Shown: one piece after another, positions 36,627 through 46,541 of the stretch
Layout: every line of letters begins with the position of its first letter
Position numbering within the stretch: the stretch's first letter is position 1
From: Micromonospora andamanensis
GTDB lineage: Bacteria > Actinomycetota > Actinomycetes > Mycobacteriales > Micromonosporaceae
Reading direction: 5' to 3'
NCBI RefSeq assembly: GCF_016863495.1
Contig: NZ_BOOZ01000015.1
Span: 124,001 to 188,000 of the forward strand
Length of the DNA stretch: 64,000 nucleotides
Translations under genes and position numbers: made by a program
The notes under the pieces: generated by a model
Seen by the model: only the letters and a program-made list of their open reading frames with translations
The model's database searches: none
Told to the model about the DNA's origin: nothing

Positions 36627-37523
36627 TCACGCACGCTGGGCGGGCTCGCGGGCCAGCAGCGCGCGTAGCGCCCGGACCACGTCGGCCGGTGCCTCCTCGG
36701 CCATGAAGTGGCCGCAGGTGACCGTCTCGTGCACCAGGTCCGGCGCCCATCCGCGCCACAACCCGGCGGCGTCGTACCCGAGGGCGGCACCCCAGTCCTG
36801 CTGGAGCACGGTCACCGGCATCCGCAGTCGGTTACCGGCCGCCCGGTCGGCCCGGTCGTGGACGACGTCGATGCCGGCGGTGGCCCGGTAGTCGGCGACT
36901 ATCGAGTCCACCGACGCGCGGGACGCCGCGAGGTACGCCGCCCGTACGTCGGCGGGGATCGCGCCGGGGTCACGGGTCCAGCCGTCCAGGAAGTGGCCGA
37001 AGAAGGCGTCGGCGCTCGCCGCGATCATCTTCTCGGGCAGGCCGGGCGGCTGCGCCATCAGGTACAGGTGGAAGCCGACCGCCGCGTCGACGCCGTGCAG
37101 CACATCCCACATGTCGAGGGTGGGCAGCACGTCGAGGACGGCCAGCCGGGTGATGCGGTCCGGGTGGTCGAGGCCGGCGCGGATGGCGACCAGGGCTCCC
37201 CGGTCGTGACCGGCCAGGGCGAACCGGTCGTGACCGAGCGCCTCGGCCAGGGCGACCACGTCGGCGGCCATTGTCCGTTTGGCGTACGCGGTGCCGTCCG
37301 GGTCGGCGGGCTTGTCGCTGTCGCCGTAGCCGCGCAGGTCCGGCACGATCACCGTGTGGTCGGCGGCCAGGTCGGCGGCGACGTGCCGCCACATCAGGTG
37401 GGTCTGCGGGAAGCCGTGCAGCAGCACGATCGGGCTGCCGGAACCGCCGACGGCGGCGTGCAGCGCCACCCCGTCGGCGACGGGTACCCGCTGCTTGTCG
37501 AAGCCGTTGAGGTGCGGGGTCAT
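36627..37523 (-). CDS. Alpha/beta hydrolase, haloacetate dehalogenase-like
   Basis: The 298-residue protein has the HGFPQT oxyanion segment, a PDLRGYGDSDKP block and the nucleophile elbow GHDRGA with Asp, as in fluoroacetate/haloacetate dehalogenases and epoxide hydrolases. The catalytic histidine is likely in TCGHFMAEEAP near the C-terminus. Compared with characterised fluoroacetate dehalogenases as I remember them, the second arginine after the nucleophile is replaced (ALVAIR instead of GRTGHR) and the HW pair reads HL. Halide binding may therefore be altered, and activity on epoxides or other esters is possible. It is divergent from the SARP-type regulator. Confidence 0.85.
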   Translation of the reverse strand: MTPHLNGFDKQRVPVADGVALHAAVGGSGSPIVLLHGFPQTHLMWRHVAADLAADHTVIVPDLRGYGDSDKPADPDGTAYAKRTMAADVVALAEALGHDRFALAGHDRGALVAIRAGLDHPDRITRLAVLDVLPTLDMWDVLHGVDAAVGFHLYLMAQPPGLPEKMIAASADAFFGHFLDGWTRDPGAIPADVRAAYLAASRASVDSIVADYRATAGIDVVHDRADRAAGNRLRMPVTVLQQDWGAALGYDAAGLWRGWAPDLVHETVTCGHFMAEEAPADVVRALRALLAREPAQRA

Positions 37524-37666
37524 GCCAGGTCCTCCGGATCGATCTGGTGGGCTGATCGGCGGTTGCCGGTCGCCGACACCGAGGTTCGCCGAGCCGGATC
37601 AGCAACGGATGAGTGCCCGACAAGTGCCACCGGACCGCCACCACGACCGGCACCTAGAGTGGTCGC

Positions 37667-40600
37667 ATGACCAGGCAGGACACGGTGCCGACGGTGTCCT
37701 TCGGGGTGCTCGGTGCGGTCACCGCGTGGGCTGGTGGCGTGCCGGTCGGCCTGAAGGGCCCCCGGCATCGCGCCGTGCTTGCCAGGTTGTTGATCGCCCG
37801 AGGCCGGGTGGTCCCTGTCGACCAACTCCTCGCCGACCTGTGGCACGGGCCGTCGGAAGGGTCGGTCGCGGCGATCCGCACCTTCGTGGCCGATCTGCGC
37901 CGTGCCCTGGAGCCGGAGCGGCCCGCCCGCCGACCGGCCCGGCTGCTGATCACCACACCCCCCGGGTATGCGCTGCGCGCCCCCGACGACGCCGTCGACG
38001 CCTGGCGGTTCGAGGCGGCGGTGATGGACTCCGGGCGACTGCTCGACCAGGGCCGCGCCGAGCCGGCGCTCACCGCTCTGGACGACGCGTTCGCCCTGTG
38101 GCGGGGGCCCGCCTACGCCGGGTACGACGGCGAGGGCTGGGCCCGTGGGGAGATCAACCGCCTCGACGACCTCCGGTTGCTCGCCAGCCAGCGACGGGCC
38201 GAAGCGCTGATGGCGCTGGGGCGCGACGTCGAGGCCGCCGCCGTCCTGCGGGGCGACGCCGAGGCACATCCGCTACGCGAGGACATCTGGCGGCTGTGGA
38301 TCATCGCGCTGTACCGCTCCGGCCGACAGGGCGAAGCCCTCACCGCGTTGCGCCGGGTCCGCGGAACCCTTGTCGACGAGCTCGGCATCGACCCGGGGCC
38401 CCGGCTGCGTCAGCTCGAAGCCGACATTCTTCACCAGGCGCCACATCTCTCCGCGAACAGGCCCACCGCGAGGCCGTCAGGGGTGTCCTCCGCCAAGGCT
38501 CCGGCCGGGGCCGTCGGCGCGACACCGGAGCGTGCCGACGTGCCGCCGAGGCGGTGTCCGTTCGTCGGCCGTGAATCGGAGCTGGACCAGCTCGTACGAG
38601 TTGCCGCCGGCGCGGCCCGCGACGGCGTGCCGGCCGTCGCCCTGATCTCCGGTGACGCGGGTGCCGGCAAGACCGCCCTGCTCGACATGCTCACCCGCCG
38701 CCTGTCGGCCGACGGCTGGGTGACCGCCTGGGGTCGCATTCCCGAGTACGACGGGGCGCCGGCCGCCTGGCCCTGGACGCAGATCAGCCAGGCGCTGACT
38801 GCGACGATCGGGCCGGCACGGCAGACCGCGCCAGCAGCGCCGGCCGACACCGGGCCGGTGCCGAGCGGCGACGACCGGAGCCCCGAGACGCTGCGGTTCC
38901 GGCTGCGACGCGAGGCGGTCGCGCTCGTCGACGCGGCGGCCCGAGACAACCCGGTGCTGCTGATCCTCGATGACCTGCACCGCGCCGACGAGGGAACCCT
39001 GGACCTGCTCGCCGGCCTGGTCGCCGAGCCCGAACCGGCCACCGGTCCGGTCATGGTCGTCGCGGCGTACCGCACCTCGCAGGTCGGCGCCGAGCTGACG
39101 GCGGCGCTGGCCCGGCTGGCTCGCCGCGAACCGGCCCGGGTCTACCTCACCGGACTGCCCGAGGCGGCGACCGCCGAACTGACCCGGGCGATCGCCGGGT
39201 TCGACATCGACGCCGACGCCCTCAGGTTGATCCATCAGCGCAGCGGTGGCAACCCGTTCTTCGTCCGCGAGCTGGCCCGGTTGCTCGCCGCCGAGGGGCC
39301 GCAGGCACTTCAGCGGGTTCCCGCCGGGGTGCGGGACGTGATCCGGCACCGCCTCGCGCTGTTACCGGACGCCACCCGTACGCTGCTGCGGCAGGCGGCG
39401 GTCGTCGGCCGCGACGTTGATCCGGAGGTGCTCGCGGCGTTGGCCGGCGAGCCTGAACCGGTCGTCCTCGACGGCCTCGACCAGGCCGAACAGGCCGGTT
39501 TTCTCAGCGCGCACGGTACGGGCGGGCAACTGCGCTTCACCCACATCCTGGTCCGCGACACCCTCTACGACGACCTGCCGGCAGCTCGCCGCGCCCGGTG
39601 GCACGCCGCCACGGCCGAGACCATGGAACGGCTGCACCCGCACCAGTCCGCCGCCCTCGCCCACCATTTCCACGCCGCCGGCACCCGGGCCGCCGCAGGC
39701 CGTGCGGCCAGCTACGCGCGGTCGGCGGCGGAGCAGGCCGAGGCGAGGGCCGCCCCGCACGAAGCGGCCCGGCTGTGGGAGCAGGCGGTCACTGCGTACG
39801 ACCGGGCCACCGACGGCGACGTGCCCGGCCGGTTGGCGGCACAGATGGGCCTGGGACGCGCCCTCGCAGTCACCGGTCGGCTGGCGCAGGCCCGCCGGCA
39901 CCGGGCCGAGGCGGTCACCACCGCCCGGTGCCTAGGCGACCCCGACCTGCTGGCGGACGTGCTCACCGCCTTCGACGTACCGGCGATCTGGACCCGCAAC
40001 GACGACGAGCCGCTGTCCCGGCAGGTCGCGGTGGCCGTCGACGCCGCACTGGCGGTCCTGCCTCCGGGCGAACGGACCCGCCGGGGTCACCTGCTGGCCA
40101 CCCTGGCGCTGGAGCTACGCGGCACCACCGGCGACCGCGGCGCGCGGGCCGCCCGCGAGGCGGAGGAGATCGCCCGGCAGACCGGTGACGTGCCGCTGCT
40201 CACGTTGGCGCTCAACGCCCGCTACCTGCACACCTTCCACCGTGCCGGCCTGGCGCCCGAGCGGGCCCGGATCGGCGTGGAACTGGCGGAGGTGGCCCGA
40301 TCCCGGAACCTGGTGACCTTCGAGGTGCTCGGCCATCTCATCGCCATGCAGGCGTACTGCGCGGTCGGCGACGTGGCCACGGCGAACGCCCACGCCGAGG
40401 CCGCCGACCGCCTCGCCCGACGCTACGAACTGCCCCTGGTAGGTCTCTTCATCCGGTGGTACGCCGCCCTGCGGCTGGCCATCGAAGGCCGTCCCACCGA
40501 GGCGGAGGACGCCTACCGGGAGGCCAACCTGGCGCTGCCCGCCGACGAACTGCCCGGTATGGCGCAGGGGCTGGCCCCGCTGGCGCTGTTCTGCCTGCGC

Positions 40601-40993
40601 CTGACGACCGGCGGCGACCTGTCGCCGGGCGAGGCGGTCCGCTGGCGGGACGAGGACTGGGGCCCCCACGAGCCCTGGGTGCGCCCGCTGCTGCTGCTCG
40701 CCGCCGGCGAACGCGGCGAAGCCGCCGAGGCCCTGCACGCGGTGCCGGAATCGCCGCACGACCTGCTCCGCGAGGCCCGTGGCTGCCTCGTCGCCCGCGC
40801 CGCCGTCGTGCTCGGCGACCGGGCCCGCGTCCGGTCCACGTACGCCGACCTGCTGCCGGCCGACGGTGAGCTGGCCGGTGCGGGCAGCGGCGTGCTCGCC
40901 CTCGGCCCGGTCGCCCGTCACCTCGGCGACCTCGCCGCCGCGCTCGGCGACGACGCGCGGGCGCAGGTCCACTACGCGTCCCTTCGCGGATGA
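37667..40993 (+). CDS. SARP-type regulator: OmpR-like DNA-binding, BTAD and ATPase domains
   Basis: The 1108-residue protein has an OmpR/PhoB-like winged helix (about 10-105), a bacterial transcriptional activation domain (about 110-255: FALWRGPAYAGY, ALYRSGRQGEALTALRRVRGTLVDELGIDPG), and an AAA/STAND-like ATPase with Walker A GDAGAGKT (329-336) and Walker B LLILDDLHRAD. A long helical repeat C-terminus follows. This is the large AfsR/SARP class that activates secondary-metabolite or stress genes. It is divergent from the dehalogenase-like hydrolase (143-base gap), the most obvious target. Confidence 0.9.
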   Translation: MTRQDTVPTVSFGVLGAVTAWAGGVPVGLKGPRHRAVLARLLIARGRVVPVDQLLADLWHGPSEGSVAAIRTFVADLRRALEPERPARRPARLLITTPPGYALRAPDDAVDAWRFEAAVMDSGRLLDQGRAEPALTALDDAFALWRGPAYAGYDGEGWARGEINRLDDLRLLASQRRAEALMALGRDVEAAAVLRGDAEAHPLREDIWRLWIIALYRSGRQGEALTALRRVRGTLVDELGIDPGPRLRQLEADILHQAPHLSANRPTARPSGVSSAKAPAGAVGATPERADVPPRRCPFVGRESELDQLVRVAAGAARDGVPAVALISGDAGAGKTALLDMLTRRLSADGWVTAWGRIPEYDGAPAAWPWTQISQALTATIGPARQTAPAAPADTGPVPSGDDRSPETLRFRLRREAVALVDAAARDNPVLLILDDLHRADEGTLDLLAGLVAEPEPATGPVMVVAAYRTSQVGAELTAALARLARREPARVYLTGLPEAATAELTRAIAGFDIDADALRLIHQRSGGNPFFVRELARLLAAEGPQALQRVPAGVRDVIRHRLALLPDATRTLLRQAAVVGRDVDPEVLAALAGEPEPVVLDGLDQAEQAGFLSAHGTGGQLRFTHILVRDTLYDDLPAARRARWHAATAETMERLHPHQSAALAHHFHAAGTRAAAGRAASYARSAAEQAEARAAPHEAARLWEQAVTAYDRATDGDVPGRLAAQMGLGRALAVTGRLAQARRHRAEAVTTARCLGDPDLLADVLTAFDVPAIWTRNDDEPLSRQVAVAVDAALAVLPPGERTRRGHLLATLALELRGTTGDRGARAAREAEEIARQTGDVPLLTLALNARYLHTFHRAGLAPERARIGVELAEVARSRNLVTFEVLGHLIAMQAYCAVGDVATANAHAEAADRLARRYELPLVGLFIRWYAALRLAIEGRPTEAEDAYREANLALPADELPGMAQGLAPLALFCLRLTTGGDLSPGEAVRWRDEDWGPHEPWVRPLLLLAAGERGEAAEALHAVPESPHDLLREARGCLVARAAVVLGDRARVRSTYADLLPADGELAGAGSGVLALGPVARHLGDLAAALGDDARAQVHYASLRG

Positions 40994-40999
40994 GTGCGC

Positions 41000-41491
41000 T
41001 CAACCGCGCCGCGCGGGATCGTCCTCGATTGTCACGTCGACGGGACCGACCCGCAGGATGCCGTCGGTCAGTGGGGTGCAGCGCACGCCGCCCCGGCCAC
41101 GCAGCCCGCGCCACGCGCCGGGGCCGATTGTCACGTCCATCCACGCGCAGGGATGCGCCGCGCGGTTCATCCGCAGCCGTACCGGCCCGTGGCCCGAGTC
41201 GAGCACCAGCACCGAGCCGACCAGGTCGTCCACCCCGATTCCGCTGGTCAGGATGTTGCGCCGGACCTGCGCCAGGCCGACGCCCGGCGGCAACGACTCG
41301 GCGGCGATGACTGTGACGCTCGCCTGACGGTGGGCGGGCCTGCCGAAGTACCTGTCGCCCACGATGCCCAGCTCGGCGCGGACCTGGATCTCGCCGACCA
41401 GCTCACCGGCCGGCGCCGGCTCCGGCCCGTCCGACGGCCGGCCCACGAACCGGTGCACGGGCGAGGCCAGCAACTGGACGATCTCCGGCAT
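41000..41491 (-). CDS. MOSC-domain protein
   Basis: The 163-residue product shows the small MOSC fold: GIVGDRYFGRPAHRQASVTVIAAE near residue 45, a RRNILTSGIGVDDLVG block, and the conserved cysteine in AHPCAWMD. MOSC domains carry sulfur on that cysteine or bind pterins and act in metal-sulfur cluster or molybdenum-cofactor chemistry. It converges with the SARP gene with only six bases between the stops. Confidence 0.85.
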   Translation of the reverse strand: MPEIVQLLASPVHRFVGRPSDGPEPAPAGELVGEIQVRAELGIVGDRYFGRPAHRQASVTVIAAESLPPGVGLAQVRRNILTSGIGVDDLVGSVLVLDSGHGPVRLRMNRAAHPCAWMDVTIGPGAWRGLRGRGGVRCTPLTDGILRVGPVDVTIEDDPARRG

Positions 41492-41647
41492 GCCCCGACT
41501 CTATGCCGGCCGCTACGGCGCTCGTGCCGAACCGAGCCACGCCCGGCACCCGGCATTCCGCATCCGGCATCCCGCAAGACATCACAGCTGTCGATGTTCT
41601 GACCGACTGTCCGGCACTCCGGCCCGCGCCTCGGGCTACGCTGATTC

Positions 41648-42595
41648 GTGACGACATCGACGGCGACCTGGGCGCCGCCGGGTTACCGCGGTCCCCCGAC
41701 GAGTGAAAGGGGAACACGCCTGGCAACCGAGGTACGGTTCGCGAGCGGTGCCGGTGGCCGCCGGTTGACTGTGGAGATCACCGGCAAACCCGACGGGGTA
41801 CCCATCTTCCTGCTGCACGGCACCCCCGGCAGCCGCAGCGGCCCGAAGCCACGAAGCGGGGTCCTGTACCGGTACGGCATCCGGCTGATCAGCTACGACC
41901 GTCCCGGTTACGGCGGCTCGACACCCCATCCCGGACGTACCGTCGCCGACGCGGCCGAGGACATCGCCGCGATCGCGGCGGACCTGGACATCTACCGGTT
42001 CTCGGTGGTCGGACGCTCCGGCGGCGGGCCACACGCGCTGGCCTGCGCCGCACTGCTGCCGCACGCGGTCACCCGTACGGCGGTACTCGTCGGCTTCGCC
42101 AGGCCCGACGTGCCCGACCTCGAATGGTTCAGCGGCATGGCCGCCAGCAACGTACGCGACTTCGCCGCCGCCTCCGACGACCGGCTCCTGCTGATGGAGC
42201 GGCTCAGGGCACAGGCCGCCCGGACCCGACGCGACCCGGAGAGCCTGCTGACCCAACTGGAGACCGACATGACCTGGCCGGACCGGCGGGTCGTACGCGA
42301 TCTGGCCATCCGTCGCCTGATCGCCCAGGCGTACCGGGAGGCGCTGCGCAGCGGACCGCAGGGCTGGATCGACGACGTGCTGGCCCTGCGGCGGGACTGG
42401 GGTTTCAACCTGTCGGCGATCACCGCTCCGGTCCGGCTGTGGCACGGCGAACAGGACAACTTCGCACCGGTGAGCCACACCATGTGGCTCGCCCGGCAGA
42501 TCCACACCGCAGAGGTCCACGTCCAGCCCGGCGCCGCCCACTTCGGCGCCGTCGAGATCCTGCCCGAGATGCTGGAGTGGCTGTCGAACTGGTGA
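41648..42595 (+). CDS. Alpha/beta hydrolase
   Basis: The 315-residue protein has the oxyanion segment LLHGTPGSR, a YDRPGYGGS block and the serine nucleophile elbow GRSGGGP. The C-terminal segment includes a GEQDNFAP acid motif and a histidine in GAAHFGAVE, completing a Ser-Asp-His triad. The start is GTG 41648; a downstream AAAGGGG followed by CTG could indicate a shorter form. Substrate unknown. It converges with fxsT. Confidence 0.85.
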   Translation: MTTSTATWAPPGYRGPPTSERGTRLATEVRFASGAGGRRLTVEITGKPDGVPIFLLHGTPGSRSGPKPRSGVLYRYGIRLISYDRPGYGGSTPHPGRTVADAAEDIAAIAADLDIYRFSVVGRSGGGPHALACAALLPHAVTRTAVLVGFARPDVPDLEWFSGMAASNVRDFAAASDDRLLLMERLRAQAARTRRDPESLLTQLETDMTWPDRRVVRDLAIRRLIAQAYREALRSGPQGWIDDVLALRRDWGFNLSAITAPVRLWHGEQDNFAPVSHTMWLARQIHTAEVHVQPGAAHFGAVEILPEMLEWLSNW

Positions 42596-42608
42596 GCGGC
42601 AACGCCTG

Positions 42609-45600
42609 TCAGAACGGGTGCGGGTCGATGACCCGGCGTACCGGTCGTCCCCGCTTCAGTTCCGCCACCGACGGGTGGTTGCCACCGATCCTGGCGACCA
42701 CCGCCTCGATGGCCTCGTCGACCCGCGCCTGGTGGTCGACGCCGTGCAGCCGGCGCTCGACGAGGGCGTGGTTCGCCCGGCACCGCAGGGTGTGCGGATG
42801 CGCCGGACCGAGCAGGCTGGTCAGCAGGTCGGCGGCGGCACTCAGCAGGGCGAGCGCCTCGGCCGGCTCATGCCGGTCGGCCTCGATGACGGCCACGTTG
42901 ATCTGCGCGGCCAAAGTGTACGGATGACTGTCGCTCAGCACCGCCGCAAGCCCCTCCCACGCCTGCCGGGCCGACGACCGGGCCCCGTCGACGTCGCCGC
43001 GTGCCCGTACCGCGGCAGCGTGGTTGTTGAGGCACACCAGGCTGTGCGGATGCCGGTCACCGAGCTGCCGTGCGTACGCGGCGCGCACCGCGCTGGTCTC
43101 CGTCTCCGCCTGTTCCCAGTCGCCCAGCTCCAGCAGGGTCACCGAGCGGCTCAGTCGGCAGGCCAGCGTCTCCGGATGGTCCGGCCCGAGGATCTCTGCC
43201 AGCCGGTGGTAGGCCACCTCCAGCAACTCGCCCGCCTCGCCCGTCCGGCCGGCGCTGCGCAGCGAGACGGCCAGGTTGGCGTTGGCCTCGTACACGAAGC
43301 GGGTGTGCTCCCCCATCACCGTCGCGTAGACATCCCGCACCTGGGTCAGCAGCTCGACGGACCTGTCGTAGTGGCCGGCGTCGCGTAGATCCCGCCCGAG
43401 GGAGGTCGCGGACTGAAGCGTGCTGAGGTTGTCCTCGCCGAGCAGCTGCCGACGCCTGTCATAGACCTCCTGATCCAGCCGCAGCGCCTCGGCCACGTCG
43501 CCCATCAGCCGCCGCGAGACCGCCAGGTTGCTCAGGGCGTTGAGGGTACGCACGTGGTCGTCACCGAACTCGGTACGCCAGGCCCGGTAGGTTTCGATGT
43601 CGCGCTGGAGCGCCTCGGGGTAGCGGCCGAGCCCGCGCAGGTCCCCGCCGAGACTGCCGGCCGTCATCAGTGCGTCGGCATGGTCGCTGCCGAGCAGGTC
43701 GACCTGCTGGGCGTGGACGTCCCGGTCCAGGTCGTAGGAGTCCTGGAACGCCCCCTTGTCGCGGAGCACGTTCGCCTTGTTGAACCGCAGTTGCAGGAGC
43801 TGCACGAGCACCTCCCGGCGCACCGGTTCCGGTAGCTGCCGACCCAGGGCGCGGGTCCAGGCGTCCTCGACCCGCTCGGCCACCTCCAGCCCGCCGTCGG
43901 GGTTGCCGCGTACGAAGAAGTAGCGGACCTGGTCGACGAGCAGTTGCCGGACCGGGGCGAAGTCGCAGGTCGTACCGTCGGAGACCTCGACGTGCGGCCA
44001 CAGCATCCGGTACTTGCGCCACTCGTCCTGAAGATCGACCTCGCCGAGGGTACGGGCTGCCGCGGCGATCAGCAGGTGCACCTGGTGCTTGGCGTCCTCG
44101 ATCTCGGCCTCGGTCATCCGGGAACGCACCACCGAGTGCAGCAGCCGGTGGATCACGATCCGGGTGCTCTCCCGTTCCGTGCCCTGGCTGTCGTACTCGC
44201 TCTGCTGGTCCAGGCGCAGCAGCGCCAGCCGCTTGATCTGCTCCACCAGCCTGTTGATCATGAGGCGGCTGGTCACCGTCGGGTCGATCGCCCGCAGGTG
44301 CTCGGCCATCGCGGTGCTGTAGACGATGTCGAGCGAGATCTCGGGAGCCATCACCGAACAGAGCTGCAACAGGCGGTACGCGGCCGGCCGGCGGGTCGCC
44401 AACTGGTCCAGCGACAGCCGCCAGGCCGCCTCGACCCGACCGATGTCGGTCTCCGAGCCCAGCGCGCCGAGGTCGCCCTGCTCGATCGCCGCGAGGTACT
44501 CCGACACCGGCGAGTGGGTCTCGACAAGCCACGCCGCGGCGGCGGCCACCGCGATCGGCAGATCACCAAGCGCCTCGGCGATCCGGTTGGCGTCGCGCTC
44601 CCCCAGGTCGGGCAGCAGGCGGCGCAGGTGGTTCACGCTCTCGGCCCGGTCGAACACATCCACGGGTACGACGTGCGTCTGCTCCAGCCAGCCCGGCCCC
44701 TGAGAGGTGATGACGACGTGTCCCGGCCCGTTGGGCAGCAACTGCCTGATCCGATCCAGCCGCTCGGCGTTGTCGAAGACCACCAGCCAGCGCAGCCCAC
44801 CCTCGCCTCGGGACAGTGCCTGCTTCACCGTCTGCGCGCCCTCACGCACGCTGCTGGGCAGGTTCATGCCGAGGCGTCGACCGAGGTCGTAGAGGCCACC
44901 GTCGACGTCGGAGGCGACGTCCGCGTCGATCCACCAGACCACGTCGTACGCGGCCCGGAACCGGTGGGCGTACTCGGTGATGAGCTGCGTCTTGCCGAAG
45001 CCGCCCATGCCCTGCAGGACCACGGGTTCGGCGGCGTCGCTCTGCGCGCGCAACAGCCCGCGCAGCGACCCCAGCAGCGCCTCGCGGCCGGTGAAGAGCA
45101 GATTGCGCGGCGGCGCCTGGAAGACGGTGGGCGGTCGGCCGGGGTAACGTGGCGCGCCCACCAGGAACTCCGCCTTCGGCGGCGGAAAGCCGACCAGGTG
45201 CAGCAGTTGCTCGGCGGCGGGCCGCTCGTCCAGCCGTCCCAGCCGGATGGAGTTGACCCCGGTCGCGGGGATCGAGGTGGACTGCGCGGTGCCGACGTGC
45301 ACGATCAGCGGGCGACGGGCCGGGCGCATCAGGGCCGCGTTGAGCCCCAGCTCGACCTCCTCCGAAGCAGTGTTGATCACCAGTGGACGCGCGGCGACAG
45401 CGACCCCCTCGAGGCGTCCCGCCGGGCCCGGATCGTGCACCTGGACGCCGGCCTCCCGCAGCACCCAGGAGATCCATTCGGCCCAGCCCACGCCCGCCAC
45501 GTCGTACCGCAGCGCCACCTCGGTCTCCCGGACCGCCGCCATCCGTACGAACTGCGCCTTGACCCGCACCCGGTCGGCCTCGTCCATGGTGGGCAGCCGG

Positions 45601-46535
45601 GTCACCCGCCCTTCGCTGATCACCTCGGTCAGCTTCTCGAAGGCACCGAGCAGGTTGCCGGGCGCGCCCGAGCTGTCCTCGATCGTGGCGAGCGTCTCCT
45701 CGTACGCGTAGTAGGCGAGGTACGGCACCTGCACCTGGGCCCAGTAGCGGTCCCGCGCCACCTCGTCGAGGTGCGCCGGCAGGCCGTCGAAACGCTGCCG
45801 GGCCACCAGCCGACCGGTGTCCGCCTTGAGCTTCTCGGCCGGGTCGATCCGCATCGCCACCGGCAGCACCCGGATCCGCCGGGGCATCGTCTTACGGCTG
45901 ATCGACTGGGCGACCTCGGCGGCGCCGTCGATGCCCTGCTCGCTGAGGGTGAAGCAGGCGACCAACGTGTCCGGTAGGTGCACTGTGCAGATGTCCGCCA
46001 CGTCGCTGAGCCCGGTTCGGCTGTCGATGAGCGTGTAGTCGTAGGTGCGCTTCATGTCCGCCCGGAGCGCGTCGAAGAACGCGCCACCGGCCAGCACCTC
46101 GTAGAAGTGGTCCCAGTCGAGTCCGGAGATCGACCGGCTGTAGCTGTGGTTGTGGCGGCCCGCGCCGAGGAAGTCGAGTGTCCCCCCGGGTGGCCACCGC
46201 CAGTTGATCGAGAAAGCGTGCCGGCGTACGTCGGCGAAGCTCGCGTGCCGCAGCTCGCCGGGCCCGGCCGGGTCACGACCCGCCGCCTCCTTGGCCGCCC
46301 CTTCGTAGCCGACCAGCATGTCGATCACACCACCGGCGCCCCGCAGCATGCCCTCGTGGATGAACGGCCGGTAGAAGCGGTGCAGTCCCGGCGACTCCAG
46401 GTCCCAGTCGACGACCAGGACCCGGTGGCCGTTCGCGGCGAGTATCCACGCCGTGTTCGCCAGCGCCATGGTCCGGCCGGTGCCGCCCTTGTAGGAGTAG
46501 AAGGTGATGATCTGACCGTTCCGGGCGTCCGTCAT
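42609..46535 (-). CDS. fxsT: FxsT: ParA-like, TIR-like, NB-ARC and TPR protein
   Basis: The 1308-residue protein combines four modules. Residues 1-300 are a ParA/MinD-like NTPase with deviant Walker A KGGTGRT (16-22) and VVDWDLESPG. Residues about 335-450 form a TIR-like domain (WAEWISWVLREAGVQVHDPG). Residues about 475-780 are an NB-ARC STAND NTPase with Walker A GMGGFGKT (509-516). The rest, from about 870, is a TPR array whose repeats carry ALxxxxxxLGxxHPxTL-like units. This is the FxSxx-COOH-system TPR protein. STAND proteins oligomerise on ligand binding, so it is the likely sensor/executor of the locus. It starts six bases after fxsC. Confidence 0.9.
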   Translation of the reverse strand: MTDARNGQIITFYSYKGGTGRTMALANTAWILAANGHRVLVVDWDLESPGLHRFYRPFIHEGMLRGAGGVIDMLVGYEGAAKEAAGRDPAGPGELRHASFADVRRHAFSINWRWPPGGTLDFLGAGRHNHSYSRSISGLDWDHFYEVLAGGAFFDALRADMKRTYDYTLIDSRTGLSDVADICTVHLPDTLVACFTLSEQGIDGAAEVAQSISRKTMPRRIRVLPVAMRIDPAEKLKADTGRLVARQRFDGLPAHLDEVARDRYWAQVQVPYLAYYAYEETLATIEDSSGAPGNLLGAFEKLTEVISEGRVTRLPTMDEADRVRVKAQFVRMAAVRETEVALRYDVAGVGWAEWISWVLREAGVQVHDPGPAGRLEGVAVAARPLVINTASEEVELGLNAALMRPARRPLIVHVGTAQSTSIPATGVNSIRLGRLDERPAAEQLLHLVGFPPPKAEFLVGAPRYPGRPPTVFQAPPRNLLFTGREALLGSLRGLLRAQSDAAEPVVLQGMGGFGKTQLITEYAHRFRAAYDVVWWIDADVASDVDGGLYDLGRRLGMNLPSSVREGAQTVKQALSRGEGGLRWLVVFDNAERLDRIRQLLPNGPGHVVITSQGPGWLEQTHVVPVDVFDRAESVNHLRRLLPDLGERDANRIAEALGDLPIAVAAAAAWLVETHSPVSEYLAAIEQGDLGALGSETDIGRVEAAWRLSLDQLATRRPAAYRLLQLCSVMAPEISLDIVYSTAMAEHLRAIDPTVTSRLMINRLVEQIKRLALLRLDQQSEYDSQGTERESTRIVIHRLLHSVVRSRMTEAEIEDAKHQVHLLIAAAARTLGEVDLQDEWRKYRMLWPHVEVSDGTTCDFAPVRQLLVDQVRYFFVRGNPDGGLEVAERVEDAWTRALGRQLPEPVRREVLVQLLQLRFNKANVLRDKGAFQDSYDLDRDVHAQQVDLLGSDHADALMTAGSLGGDLRGLGRYPEALQRDIETYRAWRTEFGDDHVRTLNALSNLAVSRRLMGDVAEALRLDQEVYDRRRQLLGEDNLSTLQSATSLGRDLRDAGHYDRSVELLTQVRDVYATVMGEHTRFVYEANANLAVSLRSAGRTGEAGELLEVAYHRLAEILGPDHPETLACRLSRSVTLLELGDWEQAETETSAVRAAYARQLGDRHPHSLVCLNNHAAAVRARGDVDGARSSARQAWEGLAAVLSDSHPYTLAAQINVAVIEADRHEPAEALALLSAAADLLTSLLGPAHPHTLRCRANHALVERRLHGVDHQARVDEAIEAVVARIGGNHPSVAELKRGRPVRRVIDPHPF

Positions 46536-46541
46536 GTCGGG

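Noticed and set aside
43944..45977. A 677-codon plus-strand frame opposite fxsT
   Set aside because: FxsT on the other strand has ParA, NB-ARC and TPR motifs; the antisense frame shows only compositional bias.
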